Assembly (NCBI GenBank): GCA_003415625.1
Contig: PYIU01000007.1
Coordinates: forward strand, 1,798,001-1,862,000
Direction of reading: 5' to 3'
Source of the DNA: Aquanectria penicillioides
Taxonomy: Eukaryota; Ascomycota; Sordariomycetes; Hypocreales; Nectriaceae
Length of the DNA stretch: 64,000 nt
Shown here piece by piece: positions 12,874 through 25,700 of the stretch. The translations under genes were made by a program, and so were the position numbers. Each line of letters opens with the position of its first letter. The stretch's first letter is position 1. Below the pieces are notes generated by a model that was given only the letters and a program-made list of their open reading frames with translations, was not told the DNA's origin and made no database searches.

Positions 12874-14728
12874 GCGCCAACCATTTTGGCTTAATGATTA
12901 ATGAACACTGCCCAACTGTGGCGAATTTCTTTACATGTAATATCAAGGGTTGGAAAACTGAATCAATACCCTACGAATACCGAACAACAAGAAAAGTCTT
13001 CGCACAGAATGTGCAGCACAAGATAATTTTTATTTTTTTTATGTCCAAACCTTTGTTTACAGTAGACTCCAATGTGTTTTGATTTCAGATAGCCGTCTGC
13101 CTATGGCAAGATATGCATTAATCGCTTAACTTGCTAAGCAAATATTACTGTCCCTCAATTACTGTGAATGAGCTTGATTGACGTGGCGGATTGTTTGATT
13201 CCCCAACACATGGCCTTTGAGTGGCCCTGTATCAAAGATTTTGTTGTTGAAGTGACATTTGGCAAAACAATTCTGCATTCACACGAGCCCTGATTTAGGG
13301 GGCCACTTGCGAGCATTCCGAGGAAATAAATGAGTATGGGGTATGACGCTGTGCACCGTGACCCATCTCCTTCGTGGCAGCTTCTGCTGATGAAATTACA
13401 CGTCTCTATTGGTACCGGGTAGTCTTCCTTGCTTGACACGTGATGCTGTCGCCTGCACTGTAACCTGTATGGTAAGATTCATATCCCCCATGAGTGAAAT
13501 TGGCCGCATCTAGACCACTGATGCCTAGGCAAAGGACATGGATAGTTAGGAGCCTAGACGTGGAAACGGTGATGATATCTGCATCTCTGTCGCGCACGCT
13601 GCCCTATAGGCAGAAGGGCATGGAATTCAGGTACGGTTACTCATAGCGTCAAATCAACCAGGAAAAAAAAAGAAGAAGAAGAAGAAGAAGAAGAAGCTGT
13701 GTTTAATGTACTTCCCGAACCAGTCGAGCACTGGCAGGTTAACAAATACTGCAGATGGACAGGAACATGGACAGTAGCAACCGTGGCGCTCTGGGGAGAG
13801 GTTTAGAAGAAGAGAATATTCCACCTGTATTAAGAATACTCTATCCCTCAGATACACGACACCCTACAAAACAAAGAAGCAAGATGGTGGGGGGAAACGT
13901 TGACGAAGAAAAAGAAAAAGGCAATGGCAACCAAGAGAGGCAGGAAAAATTCACGGTACCAGAAAGCAAAACGACCAAAAAGTAGCCAAGACGATAAACC
14001 GATTGATCCCTATGTCCCCCTTTCCCCTCCCCCTAGATAGCATGATAAAAACGACAAAGTATCGGGAAGGGGGAGCAAAAAGAAGCGAGAAACCCATGGA
14101 CACTCATGGTTATAAAAAAAGGCGTAGGGTGATGCAGGGAGAAGAGCGCTTGACAGGCCAGAGCCAAAAACGATTCATCAATGGCTGAGGAATGACGAAG
14201 GACGAAGGATGGGGTTGTTGGTCGAAGAGACCCAGGTGCAAGCAAATAAACATCTTCCCAAAGTTTCAAATTTCGCAAAAGAGAGACAATGAGGAAGAGA
14301 GAAAAAATACACTCGCGCAACCCGCACACACCTCCCCAGTCGTTTGTGTTGAAAAAGAAATCTGCCATCGTGTCTGTTTGCACACCCTTCCCCCAAAATC
14401 CCCCCCAAAGAATTTCCTTGCCCAGCCCCCCGTCCCGTCATGGCCCTCTGTGATACAATGTCGTCGAGGATTTCCGCGCGGCCGACCCGAAAAATAAAAA
14501 AATGTCTTCCAAAATGCCAATGGGGGAAACGTGCCGTGATTTGTGTTGGATGGAGAGCGAGATCCAAGTGAACATGATTTGGTCTATGCGCAGAAAAAAA
14601 AAGGGGGGCGAAGAGCAAAGGGGAAAAGCAAAAATCGTAATTGAACCCGTCCGATCATGTCCCTAGCATTGCCCTATTCCGGCCGTACTCCGTCATCCTG
14701 CTTCGCCTCGAAACTGTAGACAGCGCGT
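12874..14728. other. Convergent intergenic region (3' flanks)
   Basis: This 1.86 kb lies between the stop codons of the 999-aa gene and ypt1. It should hold both 3' UTRs and terminators, and A/T-rich stretches around 13015-13060 fit a poly(A) region. A GAA-type microsatellite sits at 13662-13696. I see no supportable gene. Confidence 0.5.
13662..13696. repeat. GAA trinucleotide microsatellite
   Basis: An A run passes directly into about nine GAA units. It lies in intergenic DNA and probably varies between strains. Confidence 0.85.
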
Positions 14729-15847
14729 TTAGCAGCAGCCCTGGTTGGAGTTGTTGCCGACACCCTGGCCCTGGCCAACTTGCACGCTGGGCTTGGTGTT
14801 GTTGGCGGTGGTGGTGCCCATGCGCTCCTTGATCTGGCGGGCCATGGTCAAGAAAGCCTGCTCGACGTTGCTGGCGTTCTTGGCAGAGGTCTCGAGGAAG
14901 GGGATGCCCAGGCTGTCGGCGAATTCCTAAGCATCGAGAGTCAGTAGCAGCCCTGTGAGTGTTGTTGGAGGGTGGGATGGGGGAATGTCTCGCAGCCGAG
15001 GGAGGGTAGCCTTGCGGGACTCAGGCACAGTTGCGTGGGCATGTGACGAGGGGCGCGGCGATTGTCGTAGGCTGCGACAGGGGGTGGAGGGGCGGGAGAG
15101 ACGACTTACCTTGGCCACTGAGTACTCGACGACCTTCTTGTCCGACATATCGCTCTTGTTGCCGACCAGCAGCTTGTTGACACCCTCGGTGGCGTATCGG
15201 TCAATCTCCTGGAGCCATTGCTTGACGTTGTTGAAGGAGTCCATGTCGGTGACATCGTAGACGACGCAAATGCCGTGAGCACCGCGGTAGTAGGAGGAGG
15301 TGATGGTTCGGAATCGTTCTTGACCAGCGGTATCCCACTGTAGGAAAAAAAAATCATGGTCAGTAAGGTTGTGACGGGTAGCCGATGCGCTATGGAGGGG
15401 CGGAGCGTACAATCTGGAGCTTGACCGTCTTTCCGTCGAGCTCTATCGTTCGGATTTTCTGCAGCAAAAGGTATCAGCGATGGCTTGGTCGGGCGGCGGG
15501 AGCAAGAAGCGGGCGGAGGGAAAGGCATACGAAATCGACACCGATGGTGGAGATGTAGGACTCAGTGTAGGTGTCATCGGCAAATCGCAGCAGCAAGCAA
15601 GACTTTCCTACACCGGAATCACCGATGAGGAGAAGCTTGAAGAGATAGTCGTATCTAGGCAGAGCAGGTTAGAAAGACCATCTGGAACCGCGAGCGAGCA
15701 CCCCGAGGAGGTTCGAGGAGCGGAGAGCGCGAGGGTGATGGGAGGTGGACTCTGGAGATCGGTCAGCAACGTTGAGCGCGGGTTGTTGGGGTCAGGAGGT
15801 TATCGCAAAGGACAAGGAGGCGGAGTGGCGTACTACTCGGGGTTCAT
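14729..15847 (-). CDS. ypt1: Rab1-family small GTPase Ypt1
   Basis: Ypt1/Rab1 controls ER-to-Golgi vesicle tethering and autophagy initiation. Five exons (15847-15837, 15654-15531, 15458-15411, 15337-15110, 14926-14729) give exactly 202 residues, the usual Rab1 length. All GTPase motifs are intact: P-loop GDSGVGKS near residue 15, effector loop [22 protein letters not shown], and ETSAK. The C-terminus NQGCC carries the twin cysteines for geranylgeranylation. The first exon is only 11 nt (ATG AAC CCC GA) before a GTAGTA donor, so simple ORF finders miss the start. The last intron (14927-15109) is 183 nt. It converges with the 999-aa gene. Confidence 0.97.
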
Positions 15848-17989
15848 GGTTGCGGCAGCAGCGGGCGTCGCTTAGACGAGGATTTGAAGGGGAAAACGGC
15901 GGAGATGCGGATGCACGGGTGGTCGAGGTGGTCGAGAGCGGAGGTCGATGGTGATGGCGATGGGAGAGGGCGGGTTGGTGATGATGGTGGAGGTTGGTGA
16001 TGGTGGAAGAGGTCAAGTGAGCGCAGGCTGCAGAGGCTCAAAGTACGTCAGGGAAAGGGAAGACAAACGTAAACGTAGCGCAAGGCAACGCCAGCGCGGC
16101 ACCAGTTAGTGAGAGTGGCCGGGGGGTACCTACAGTGCCAGTACCTTGGTTTCACTCAAAGCGGTGGGGGGGGCAAATGACGGGTCACGTGATCTTCTGA
16201 CTGTGGACGGAATGTCCCTTCATTAGTGTTAGTTGCTGGGTACTCCGCCTGGAGTCCTGGGGCCCTGTCATTCGGGAATCTCTCTCTGTGTCTCCCTCGC
16301 TTTTTTTTTTTTTTCGTGAATCAAATTGAGGCTGTGCAGTCCGTGTATTTACCTACGAGGCAGTACTGTGCTTGTAATGTCGTATTGCAGTCAGGAAAAT
16401 GGAGCCCGGGAGTCGGGGACAATAAAGCCGGCCAGCGGTCCTTCCCCCCCTTAGCGTCAGGTCCAGGGCTCCTCAGCGCAACTTACGTATCCCGCTGTCG
16501 CTGTCGGGGTTGTTTTCACGGCCAAACGAAATGAACTGATGTCTATTTTGAGGGAAAGATGCCGCTCACTCAGCCTTGGGAGCCGGGGGGAGGCGTTTGT
16601 TTGTTTTCTGCCTTGTTTCTTTGTTGCTGGCTCCCTCCTGAGTTGCACACTGTGAGCTCGAGTTGGCTTTTGTTTGCACGAGGCTCTGTCCGTAATCTAG
16701 CCTGCTAATGAGGACAGCCTGTGTGTCTATGTACGGAGTACATGCGACGAAACAGCCAAAGCTGTCTGACACCCCAGGGCATGAATGCTATGAACGATGA
16801 ACCCCCTTGTGCCACCTCAAGTTGAAATCTCTCTGGTCGGCGTCCAATGCACAGTACAGTGCCTTGCATGCGGTCTTGCTCCTGGCCGTTGTGTGGCGGA
16901 AGAGATTACTGGCCGCCGTCACAGGGCCTCATTCATCCGTAATTCGCCCCCGAAACCCGTCAGCCTCCTGTTCCCAGCAGCGCCAGCGTCGGCACCAGCT
17001 ACATGGGAGGCTTGTACCGGCTGGTCACCTTGCTGGCCAGAAGAGTGTTGGAGACTAGCACTGCCGACAATCACCGACTGGTCCCGTTCACCACCCGTTA
17101 GTCTGCCAGCTGTCCCTCTGTGCCAGTGCCCAAGAGACGGCCACTAACTAGTTACCCAAAGAAAGCACTCTGGGACATCCCGTGGTCGATGCCACCAGAC
17201 ACCCTCAACGCCTACTCCACCCCACCGGGCTATCGCTGTTCAATAGCAGGTCAGGGCGTATCATCATGGCATGGATGGCTCCATCTAAGCACAAGCAGAT
17301 GTTACCAAGAGGACCAAGATATGGGGGGGGGGGGGGAGGACGAATACCAATAACTATCACATGTTAGCTAACATTGCAGGCCCAGTGGATCCCAGCATAC
17401 CCGTTCGTAGCCCCCATCGCTTCGCATCATCCATCCAGCAGCTTGGTACTGGCCCCAGAAGCCATGCCATGCATTTTTGCCCTCCAAGGCCCCTCCCACC
17501 AAGATGCCCCAAAGACCCCAAAAGGCCCGCCCCGCCACAACCGCTCCCTGTGGCACAGCTGCCAAAGCTGGTGCCGACCAACCAGCTGTCGATCCAGAGC
17601 GGCTGCTCATCCTTCTGCAGGCGCCCCGGGTACCTCCCGTGCCAAATTCCCATGCCAAGGTACCTACCTGCCTAGGTACCTGATCCTCGAAAATCCCATC
17701 TGAATCAACTGCCTGGCTGGGCAGTGGCCTTCCAGCCAACCCGGCTTTACCCATTACCCTCTGCCCAAAAAAAAGTTGCCAAAAGTGGACTGGGCTCCGA
17801 CATCATCGAACATCGAACCAGTTCATCACGTCTGCCGACCAGAGCGACGAGCAAAAAAAGAAAAAAGAAAAGAAAAGAAAAAAAGATTCCCCATTCGCAA
17901 CGACCAGTCTTGCTTCGTCTCGCCCCTCTCTCTCCCCATCCCTTCCCCAGATTCCATGAAGCGACCTATCCCACTGCGCTGACCACCCA
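15848..17989. other. Divergent intergenic region between ypt1 and the 17990 gene
   Basis: This 2.1 kb contains the promoters of both flanking genes. Visible structure includes a T run near 16301-16313, a G11-type run near 17324-17335, and a TACCTACCTGCCTAGGTACC palindromic cluster at 17660-17680. An A/G-rich leader lies just before the plus-strand start. No coding potential is convincing. Confidence 0.5.
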
Positions 17990-18927
17990 ATGGCCGCGCC
18001 CTTCCGCTCCGTCCTCCGCCGTCCCGGCCGGCCTCGTCGCCCTCACGGTCCATCCCCTCTCGCCCGTCGTCGCAACCTCTCCCGCTTCAACCCCGCGAAA
18101 GCACAGGTCGTCACCTCACAGCCTTCTTCTCGCAACCACACCGGGCTTCCCGAGCGCAAGCCCTTGTCCCAAACCTACTTCGATGCGACGGGCGTGAGGT
18201 GGGTTGGCCCTGGGGCCGAGGGCCCGAACGATCCTAACAAGGCCAAGCTGGGCAAGAGTATGTCGACCCTTTGAGAGATCCCCGAGCATTCCTGGACGCC
18301 AATGCTGACTCTTGTTCTTCGCATAGCTCTGCGTGTCCTCCAGGAACGATTACCTACACTTCTACAATCTCCGCTCCCTCACGAGTTGCTGGCGCCCAAC
18401 ATTTCGCTCCACCTCTTCCCATCCACCCATCCTCATCTTCCCACCGTCTCCGGCCGTGTCGCCTACAACGCCGCTCTTTGGACCTCCCCATCGCCTGGAA
18501 CCGGGTCCCCATCATTGGCAATGTGCGCCTCGAGATCCTCGCGGAGCGCATGACCTCTGAGCCCCTCACCTTCCTCCCTCGTCGGCCCGGTGCTATTCCT
18601 CAGCAGCTCGTTGTCCGCTGGTGCGAGAAGCGCAAGGAAGTCAGCGCCAGCAGCGGTCCCGTCGATGTCATCACCCGCTCGCTGCCATTTGTCGGTCGCG
18701 GCGTCGATCCCAATAAAGCCTTTACGGGCCTGTTCATATTCGACTTTGACTCCGAGGGCCGCATCTTGAGTCACACCATTGAGCAGGCACAAGCCGGCGG
18801 CGATTGGGAGGGTGGCATGGGCGCAAAATTTGTGGGATTGACGGATTGGTTGCTAGGAGGCATGAAGGGCCCTGGCGATACCCCGATACCCATGTTTGAG
18901 AGACTCAAGAGGCAGTCACCAGAATAA
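17990..18927 (+). CDS. Probable mitochondrial protein of unknown function
   Basis: Exons 17990-18257 and 18327-18927 (intron GTATGT..GCATAG) give about 289 residues. The N-terminus (MAAPFRSVLRRPGRPRR, then ARRRNLSRFN) is rich in Arg/Ser and free of acidic residues, typical of a mitochondrial presequence. The conserved-looking core includes RVAYNAALWTSP, NVRLEILAERM, a GLFIFDFDSEGRILSHTIEQA strand-like segment and KFVGLTDWLLGG near the end. That arrangement recalls small alpha/beta (NTF2-like) folds, but I cannot confirm a family. The frame breaks at the CCCC run 18486-18489. One extra C joins ALWTSP to PIAWNRVPIIGN without other change, so it is very probably a sequence error. It converges with lsm1. 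Confidence 0.8.
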
Positions 18928-20047
18928 AGAACCAAAGCAAAGAAGTGGAGAATGTCCCAGGGATACGCGTGGGGAGGCAGAAAAAGAATTGGGGATGTAC
19001 ATGATTTTCACGAGAAGGCGTTATGGCAAACTATGACCTATATCAGGCTGTATTGACCGCTATCTGAGCGAGTTTGGTTCCCCCATCTTGAAGGCGGGCC
19101 ACTGTACAACATTGAGCCAAAGAGACTCCACACAGATCCAAAATTTATTTGAAGTTCTATATTTAATCAACCTTAAATTAATCGTCGCTTGCCAGATTTC
19201 TCAATTGGTGATGGTAAAGCCTTTGAAGTGGTACAGCGGTGTCATGACGTGAGGCGGACAGCTCATGAGCAAGCTAGCCAGCTACATTAAAACATCTAAA
19301 TTGGGCATGCTAAATATTTCGGTCGCGTAATCGAGGCTAGACGACTCTAAAGCCTTCGATGGGCTCTTGCAAAGGATTGCGAATTAGCACTGTTGGTTTA
19401 GATAGTTGACGTTTCCCAAGTTGCCCGTAACTTGGCCAAATCCAAACCAGGTTTTTGCTTACGCCTGTTAGGTCATGATGACATATGAACATTGATTGGT
19501 CCAAGTTCTAGATAGCCACTGTCATAAGGATGATTTACCTAGTTTGTTCATGATCTAATTCACCTTGGGTGTTGCGAAATAGCTGAGCCCCATATCAAAC
19601 ATGACATGCCCTCCCTGAGCCATAGATATTTCCATCAGATCCGGACATCAATGAGTTCCTACGGACATTAGGTTGTCAATTGCTCAAAAAGAATTCACGC
19701 TTCACGACTTGAGGCTCGGACCATCCACGCTATCGCAATGGTCATGAATAGTCATGATAAATCAACTGTCTATCTATCTCTCGGCCATGATCGACTGCAA
19801 GGTTCCAAGGTCCCAGGACCGACTCGTCGACACAAAGTCGTCCCCATCCGGGTGTCGGTTAAAGAGCATTTCACAATATTCTGCCCAGTAACCCCCTTGT
19901 TTTTTTTTTCTGGCCGGAGCAAACAACTGTAACCTTTCCACAGCCACCGCCCCTTCTTCCAATCCAACTTGCCTGCTCTCCTCTAAAAGGATGCGTAAAG
20001 ATACATTCCTATTCGTGTGTGTGCATGTGTGACATGTTTACTTAGTC
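18928..20047. other. Convergent intergenic region
   Basis: These 1.1 kb hold the 3' flanks of the 17990 gene and lsm1. The composition is somewhat A/T-richer than nearby genes (for example 19135-19200). I see no gene or repeat. Confidence 0.5.
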
Positions 20048-20851
20048 TTAGAGCAAAATCTCTCCCACGCTCTCTCCCTCAAAGCCAATCTTGGAGAGTT
20101 TCTTCAGTCGAGACTTCTCTCGCAACTTGTCGGCGGCCTTCTTTTCCTCGGCTAGGCGTTTCACGAGCTCGAGCTCGGCGGGCTCAAAGCCTGGCGGGGG
20201 GTCGTCATCCTTGTCCAGGTCAATCTCACCAAGCAAAAGGACGTTCTCGCCGCGCACGAGGAAGATGCCGTGCGACACGTCGGCGTACAAGCCGGTGGGC
20301 TGCTCGGAGCCCGCTGAGTCTGGGTTTGTGGCGAAAATGCGCTCCGTCGTCGATTGGAGGACCAGGTTGGCTACCATTCGGCAAAAGACAGCTTGTTAGA
20401 AACGGGTTTCCTCAATTCTGCTTTTCCTCATGCCTTCTTTCAGTTGTGTCTCCCTTGACGAAAGAACAACGAGAGAGTAACGGCAACAGGGATACGCAAG
20501 GGGTCGCGCAAGTTACAACCCACCGAATTGGTCCCAACTCCTCAACACTCCAATAAGTTTCCTTCCATCGCGTAGGGCGACCATGAGCTTCTCTGCAAGT
20601 TTTATGCCTCCGTCAGCACACCACGATTCCACACTTATTTGAGGGCGCCTCGAATAGCTGCAAAGCGGCCCTCAACCACGGCAAAGGGTGCAAAACGGAA
20701 TAATGAGAGTCGTACTGTCGGTGAGGTCCAGCAGCTGGGCAGCCGTGGTAAACATCTGCGGCGGCAACTGAGGCGGCGCCTGCGGGACGCCGCGTCCCTG
20801 GGGTGGAGGGGCCCCCTGCGGAGGGGCATCGGAGATGGAGAGGTTCTCCAT
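20048..20851 (-). CDS. lsm1: Lsm1, Sm-like subunit of the cytoplasmic decapping activator
   Basis: Lsm1 is the defining subunit of the Lsm1-7/Pat1 ring, which binds oligoadenylated mRNA 3' ends and promotes decapping in the cytoplasm. Exons 20851-20716, 20592-20524 and 20370-20048 give 175 residues. The order is a Pro/Gln-rich N-terminal stretch, the Sm1 motif spanning two exons (LLDLTDKKLMVALRDGRKLIG, then LRSWDQFANLVLQ), the Sm2 motif GIFLVRGENVLLLGEID, and a charged C-terminal helix (ELELVKRLAEEKKAADKLREK), the Lsm1-specific extension. Splicing at GTACGA/TTGCAG and GTGGGT/GGTAG restores the Sm1 motif exactly, which supports the exon model. MENLSIS is the first ATG. Confidence 0.95.
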
Positions 20852-22010
20852 TATGTCACGGAAAGTCTCGTCGTTTTCGCTGTTGCGGCGCAAGCCAAAA
20901 GGTAGTTCGTTAGGTAGTTTGATAAGTGTCCATTAAACTCGGTCTACCAGGATTGCTCGTCATATGAACATGACTGAGGGTCGGTCGTTGTCAGGAATGG
21001 AAGTGAGGCTTGTATGGTCTGTGGTCGGCAACGCAGCGCAATGTCGACCCAGCAGACGTCGCCAGTGCGCGTTATCGATAAGACATCATCACGTGGTATT
21101 TCACATGACTCGCGTCACTGCAAGCAGATCATTTAATGCGGGGCAGCAGAGGATGGAAAAGTCAATGGAGGGGCGAATGAGGGGCAATGCTTTTTTTTTT
21201 GGTTTGGTGGGGCATGGTCTGTCGCCGTAAGCATCTGGGTTTAGCTGTGCAGTTGCATCAATGACTCTGGCGATGCGTCATCTTATCTCATCTCATCTGG
21301 TCTAGTCTAGGTATCCGTCTATTATCTCTTGTCGTGGTATGTACCTGGCTCAGCATGCAGCAGCAGGAGGCAAACGCCACGTCTATTCAAGTCCGCCAGA
21401 GCTGGCGGTGTTTTGGTCTTTTATGTTTTTGGTTCATTGAGCTTTTTTCCCCTCCAAGTCACTCTCACTGTCTTGTCCGGTTTGGAGCAAAGACCGCCCA
21501 AAAATTACCGGGGAACCCTTTGAGTCGTCTCATCCATGTGTGTGTTTTTTCCCATCCCCTAGATCCGTTTGCCTTTCTTCATGTATGCACCCATGCTATG
21601 CCGCTCAAGATACCGTCCCGTCCGAATTTTTGGATTTCTGTGAAATACTCTATCATAGTCCAACCGAAAACGCCGTGGGATCGATGCACATGTGGTCATC
21701 TCTGTCAAAGCAGAGCACAAAATGGGAGGGGGGGAAAGTCAATGGAGGGTATTTTTTTTCCCAGGTCCCATTCCCAGGTCCTCCGTTGGTCCCAAATTCC
21801 TTTTGTCCTCTAGTAGCCCAATAATTTTGATTTAACAACTGGGGTTTGGGGGAGTCAAAGAGCCCATCTTACTCGCCATTAGTGTGATGCGAGGTTTTGT
21901 TCTGGGAGAGCCCAGGACATGCTGAAAAAGAAGAGAGAAGGCAAGCCGTCGGTGTCACCACGCCAGCCGCCCGGAGAAAAAAAAATTCATAACCGCGTTG
22001 TCTCATGAGG
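20852..22010. other. Intergenic region between lsm1 (5') and the Nudix gene (3')
   Basis: This holds the lsm1 promoter and the 3' flank of the Nudix gene. A TCTCATCTCATCTGG-type pyrimidine motif lies near 21284, with T runs near 21190 and 21752. I found no coding sequence. Confidence 0.5.
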
Positions 22011-22797
22011 CTAGAGTCGATTCATGGTACACCGGTTCAAGGCCTCTTGAAGCTCTGGTCGGCTCGTTAGGGCTTCCCACGCCTGGGTAAAGGTGAACCA
22101 CTGGCGTTCACGTTTGTTCTTCTCGGGCCAGTCATCGTACTCGCTGGTGACGGTTCCCTCGAAGAAGTGATACCTTGATCGGTCTTTGGATGACTTTGGA
22201 GCTCGCTTCTCCTCGATGTCTCCCAAGTCATAGTTGATTTGGATGGCAATGCCGGCCTCTTCCCAAGCTTCACGCTCGGCGGCCTCTTGGCATGTCTCGT
22301 CCGACTCCCAGCCGCCCTTTGGCAAAACCCAACCTTTTCGGCGGGTAGACTGGATCAACAGCACGTAATTTTGATCAGGGGTGAGGGGCACGATGCCTGC
22401 AACGAGACGTTCTCCTTTGGTATTATAGCCTGTACAAGAAAGACATCGTTAGTGGGTCTGCGACTGCGATCTGCAATGCATCGGTCGAGCTGGGTGATAA
22501 AGAAACCATGAGAAGCAAAAATGTGGCATTGATAGGTGCGAGCTGGACAGGCGGTGCGCGCAAAAGTGCTGGGCGGACGCGCATCTGTCAGTAGACGCGG
22601 GCGCAGGCACAAAATGCAGGCACGCACACCACACTCACTCACACTCACATTCACACAAGCTTGCACACGTAAAAAGCAGTGGGGGATGAGGATTGGCAAA
22701 AATGTTATTGGGGTAAAGGGTACTCACGTTGCTTGTTTCTGCCAACTCGAGACTCCATTGAACGACTACCCGAGCCGCCGGAGGTAGAACTCGACAT
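22011..22797 (-). CDS. DDP1: Diphosphoinositol polyphosphate phosphohydrolase (Ddp1/Aps1-type Nudix hydrolase)
   Basis: The family removes the beta-phosphate from inositol pyrophosphates and also cleaves diadenosine polyphosphates and polyphosphate. Exons 22797-22728 and 22429-22011 give 162 residues, a normal length. The Nudix box begins at GGWESDE (residue 62) and includes REAWEEAGI, with the catalytic Arg and Glu residues in place. The preceding KGWVLPKGG is typical of DIPP-type Nudix proteins. The N-terminus is Ser/Gly-rich and the body starts at RYNTKGERLVAGIVPL. The 298 nt intron (22430-22727, donor GTGAGT) contains CACTCA repeats. The Ddp1 subfamily assignment rests on overall resemblance. 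Confidence 0.92.
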
Positions 22798-25700
22798 GCT
22801 AGCAGTTTATCGGGGCTGTCGGCGAGTGTCGGGGATTCGGATGTTCGGATTGTGGGCGAAAACGAAGTGTCGAAGGTGATTGCGACGATGGGGATGTTGG
22901 AGGTGCGGTCACGGCTGGCACGGAGCGGAGCGGAGCGGATTGGCTTCCGTGAAGTCGAGAGAGAACCTGCGACGGGCGGGCGGCGGCTTAAAGCGCCTTG
23001 CGATGCATCGTCGGCACGATCAAAGAAGCAGAGAAGGTGAGTATGTGGTGTGGTTGGGGTTCGAAAGGGTGGAGAGGAAAGAACAGAGAGCCGAGTCTCT
23101 CTAGGAAGCTGGGCTGGCGATATAACGGCTTTGGAGGTGTGGGCGCGAGCGCACGCGCAAAACGTTCCCAGCTTTTTGGCTCTGGGAGGAGACAAGAAAG
23201 AACGAGAGTCGCCAGGGACAGTGACAAGCTCTGGGACTGGGACTGGGACCGGGATAGGGACTGGGACTGGCCGCTGGGGAGGGGCGACTAACAACCCGGA
23301 AACTCAAGCCAGCAGCGAGAGGCGGCGCAAGCGCAATTGCTGGGCCCCGTTCGCCTAGATTGGGACAGAATGGATGGTGTGGAACCCGAGAGTTTTCGCT
23401 GGGTCAACCGAGCGTGGAGTTATGCGTGCGAGGCAAACTCTGATGTGATGAATTGCCCTGTGCAGAGCTTTCTTTTTGTTGGCTTTTGCCGGATGGCGGT
23501 GGAGAGGGTTTCGCCTCAACCAAAGCTCCAAATCAAGCCGGGGAGGGAGAACTTCGGGCGAGGGACAGGAGCAGCAAGAGCAGCAGCAAAAAAGGCAGAT
23601 GCTACCACTGAGGCTGGCACCACAGAAAGGCTGCTGGGGAGCGCGGCGGCGGCGCGGCGTATTCTTTTGCGGCCGGGGGGAGGGGGCAGAGGAAGAGGGA
23701 CTGAGCGTGAGCCGGACGGCCAACAATGTGGCAAGGCGGCGGCGACGGCGATACGGAGATGTCGGAGGGCTTAGCGCTGGCGAGGTGCGAAGCTGGCTGG
23801 TGAACGCGGGGAGCAGTCAAAGCTCAGGCCAGGACGTAGCGGAGAGTAATTGGATAGGTAGGTAGGCAAGGTAGTAGGAATTCAACGAGGTTGGAGAGGA
23901 AAAATAGGGCACGGGGCGACAGAGCAGCACTTTGGTTCAAACTCAAGAAGCTGACGACTGCGAGTCGGTACTAGGCGGCAGACAGGCTCTCTCTCTCTCT
24001 TTTTTTTTTTTGGCACTGAGTCTAGACAAACTGAAATAAGTCTGAATCTGGACAGTAGACCCGGAGGAGGTGCGGCGAGTCAGGCAAGGTCGTCAAGTGG
24101 TGGCTGCTGGAGGCAGGGGGCGCTGGAGGAGGAAGCGGCAAGGTTAATGGCGAGGAGCTGGAGATGTTTAAGAGGAAAGAGGGCAGAGACGAGTTGCTCT
24201 GCGAGCTGGAGAACAGCCGTTGCATGTCTCGTGCCATTCGAGCAATACACAAGAAAGGGAGTGTCCCAAGCAGAGGCAGAGCCAGTTGGTTTTATACTCA
24301 AACCGACCTAGCTGGATGGAGCAACGCAGCATGGTCTGCCACCTCACTTGGGCCATTGTCCATGTATGGGAAAGCTTCATTTAGTTACCGCCCACGAGAG
24401 CAGGGTCAAGGCGAGGTGATGGGGGATGGCGTGGGCAATGGTGGGCGTGGATGAGTGGACGTGGATGGGATGGGATGTGCCAGGCATGATGGGCATGGGG
24501 ATGGATGGGGGATGTGTGGATGCGGATGTGGATGGGGTTGTGCATTGGAAAGGCTAGGTGGTGAAAAAAAAAATGTACCTACAGTACGGTGCAAGCTTGG
24601 TTGAAGATTATTTTTTTTTTTTAGTTTTTTTTTTCGTGATGCACGCCCCTCACACCCCTTACTCCATCTTGCTCTTCTTATTAAGCTCGGAAGCAAGCTG
24701 GAGGGGAAACCTGGGCCTGGGAGGGATGCGGATGCGGATGCGGATGCGGATTGGGATGGTCATGGTTGGAGGAGGGCCTCTCTGAGAAGGGGAGGGTGTG
24801 TGTGGAGCGAAATCGAGCCAGAGGCAGATGCGCGAGGCGTGAGGCGCAAGTCCAAGTCGGAGACAACGGAGAGATTGGAAAGAGACAGAAAAACATCGAC
24901 AATCCCAGATTGGCCCCAGGCCCTGGTCTATTGACCTTGGGGCTGACTCCGTCTCGTTTTCAGGCCTCGTCTTACTCTTTTGCCTCTATTTCGTTTCTGT
25001 TCCCGCTCGTCCCGCGGGTGCCCAGGGAACCTGCGCCTGTTTATCAAGGACCCCCTCACGCTTTCGGGATGGACTGATGGAGTCACGGACAAAAGAGCGT
25101 GTTGCGTGGTGCCACTAACAAAAGAAGCTCCCAGCATGTGGTATGTGTGAGAGTGGGATGTGGGATCCCATGGGATGCGATGTGCACTGTTGCGTAGGTA
25201 GTTCAGCTTCTTCGCGTGCCATTCAGTTACACCGTGGTAGGTACGAGGAGTCGCAGAGGTGGGGGCAAAAAAAAAAAAGACCGACCGAATGGAATACGCC
25301 GGGAAGTCAGACATTGAGAAGCAGAAGCCGAAGCAGAAGAAGAAGACCCGAAAGCATAGAAGCAGTGTCGTTGTCCCCAAACAGGGAGACGAGCATGCAG
25401 CTCTCTAGCAGGGCGTGCTCCTGCACAACAGCGCAGCAGATGGTCGTCATTCGCTCCAGGGCTCCAGGGGTGGTGGGCACATCAAGAGCTCGCACTAATT
25501 AGAGCAGATGCTTGGCCATCTGGCCAGCTCAGGCTTGACCATGTTCCACGGAGAGGGGACAGGCCCTAAGGGATACAGGATAGGACAGGACAGACAGAGG
25601 GCCAAAGCTTGAGGGGCGCAATGAGTCGAATGAATCAGTGACATGCCATGCCATGCCAAGGTACCTGTGAACTCCCCCGTCTCACGCCCTCTATTTCTGT

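Noticed and set aside
22635..23294. 219-codon minus-strand ORF upstream of the Nudix gene
   Set aside because: It overlaps the first Nudix exon in another frame and is Pro/Ser/Arg low-complexity.
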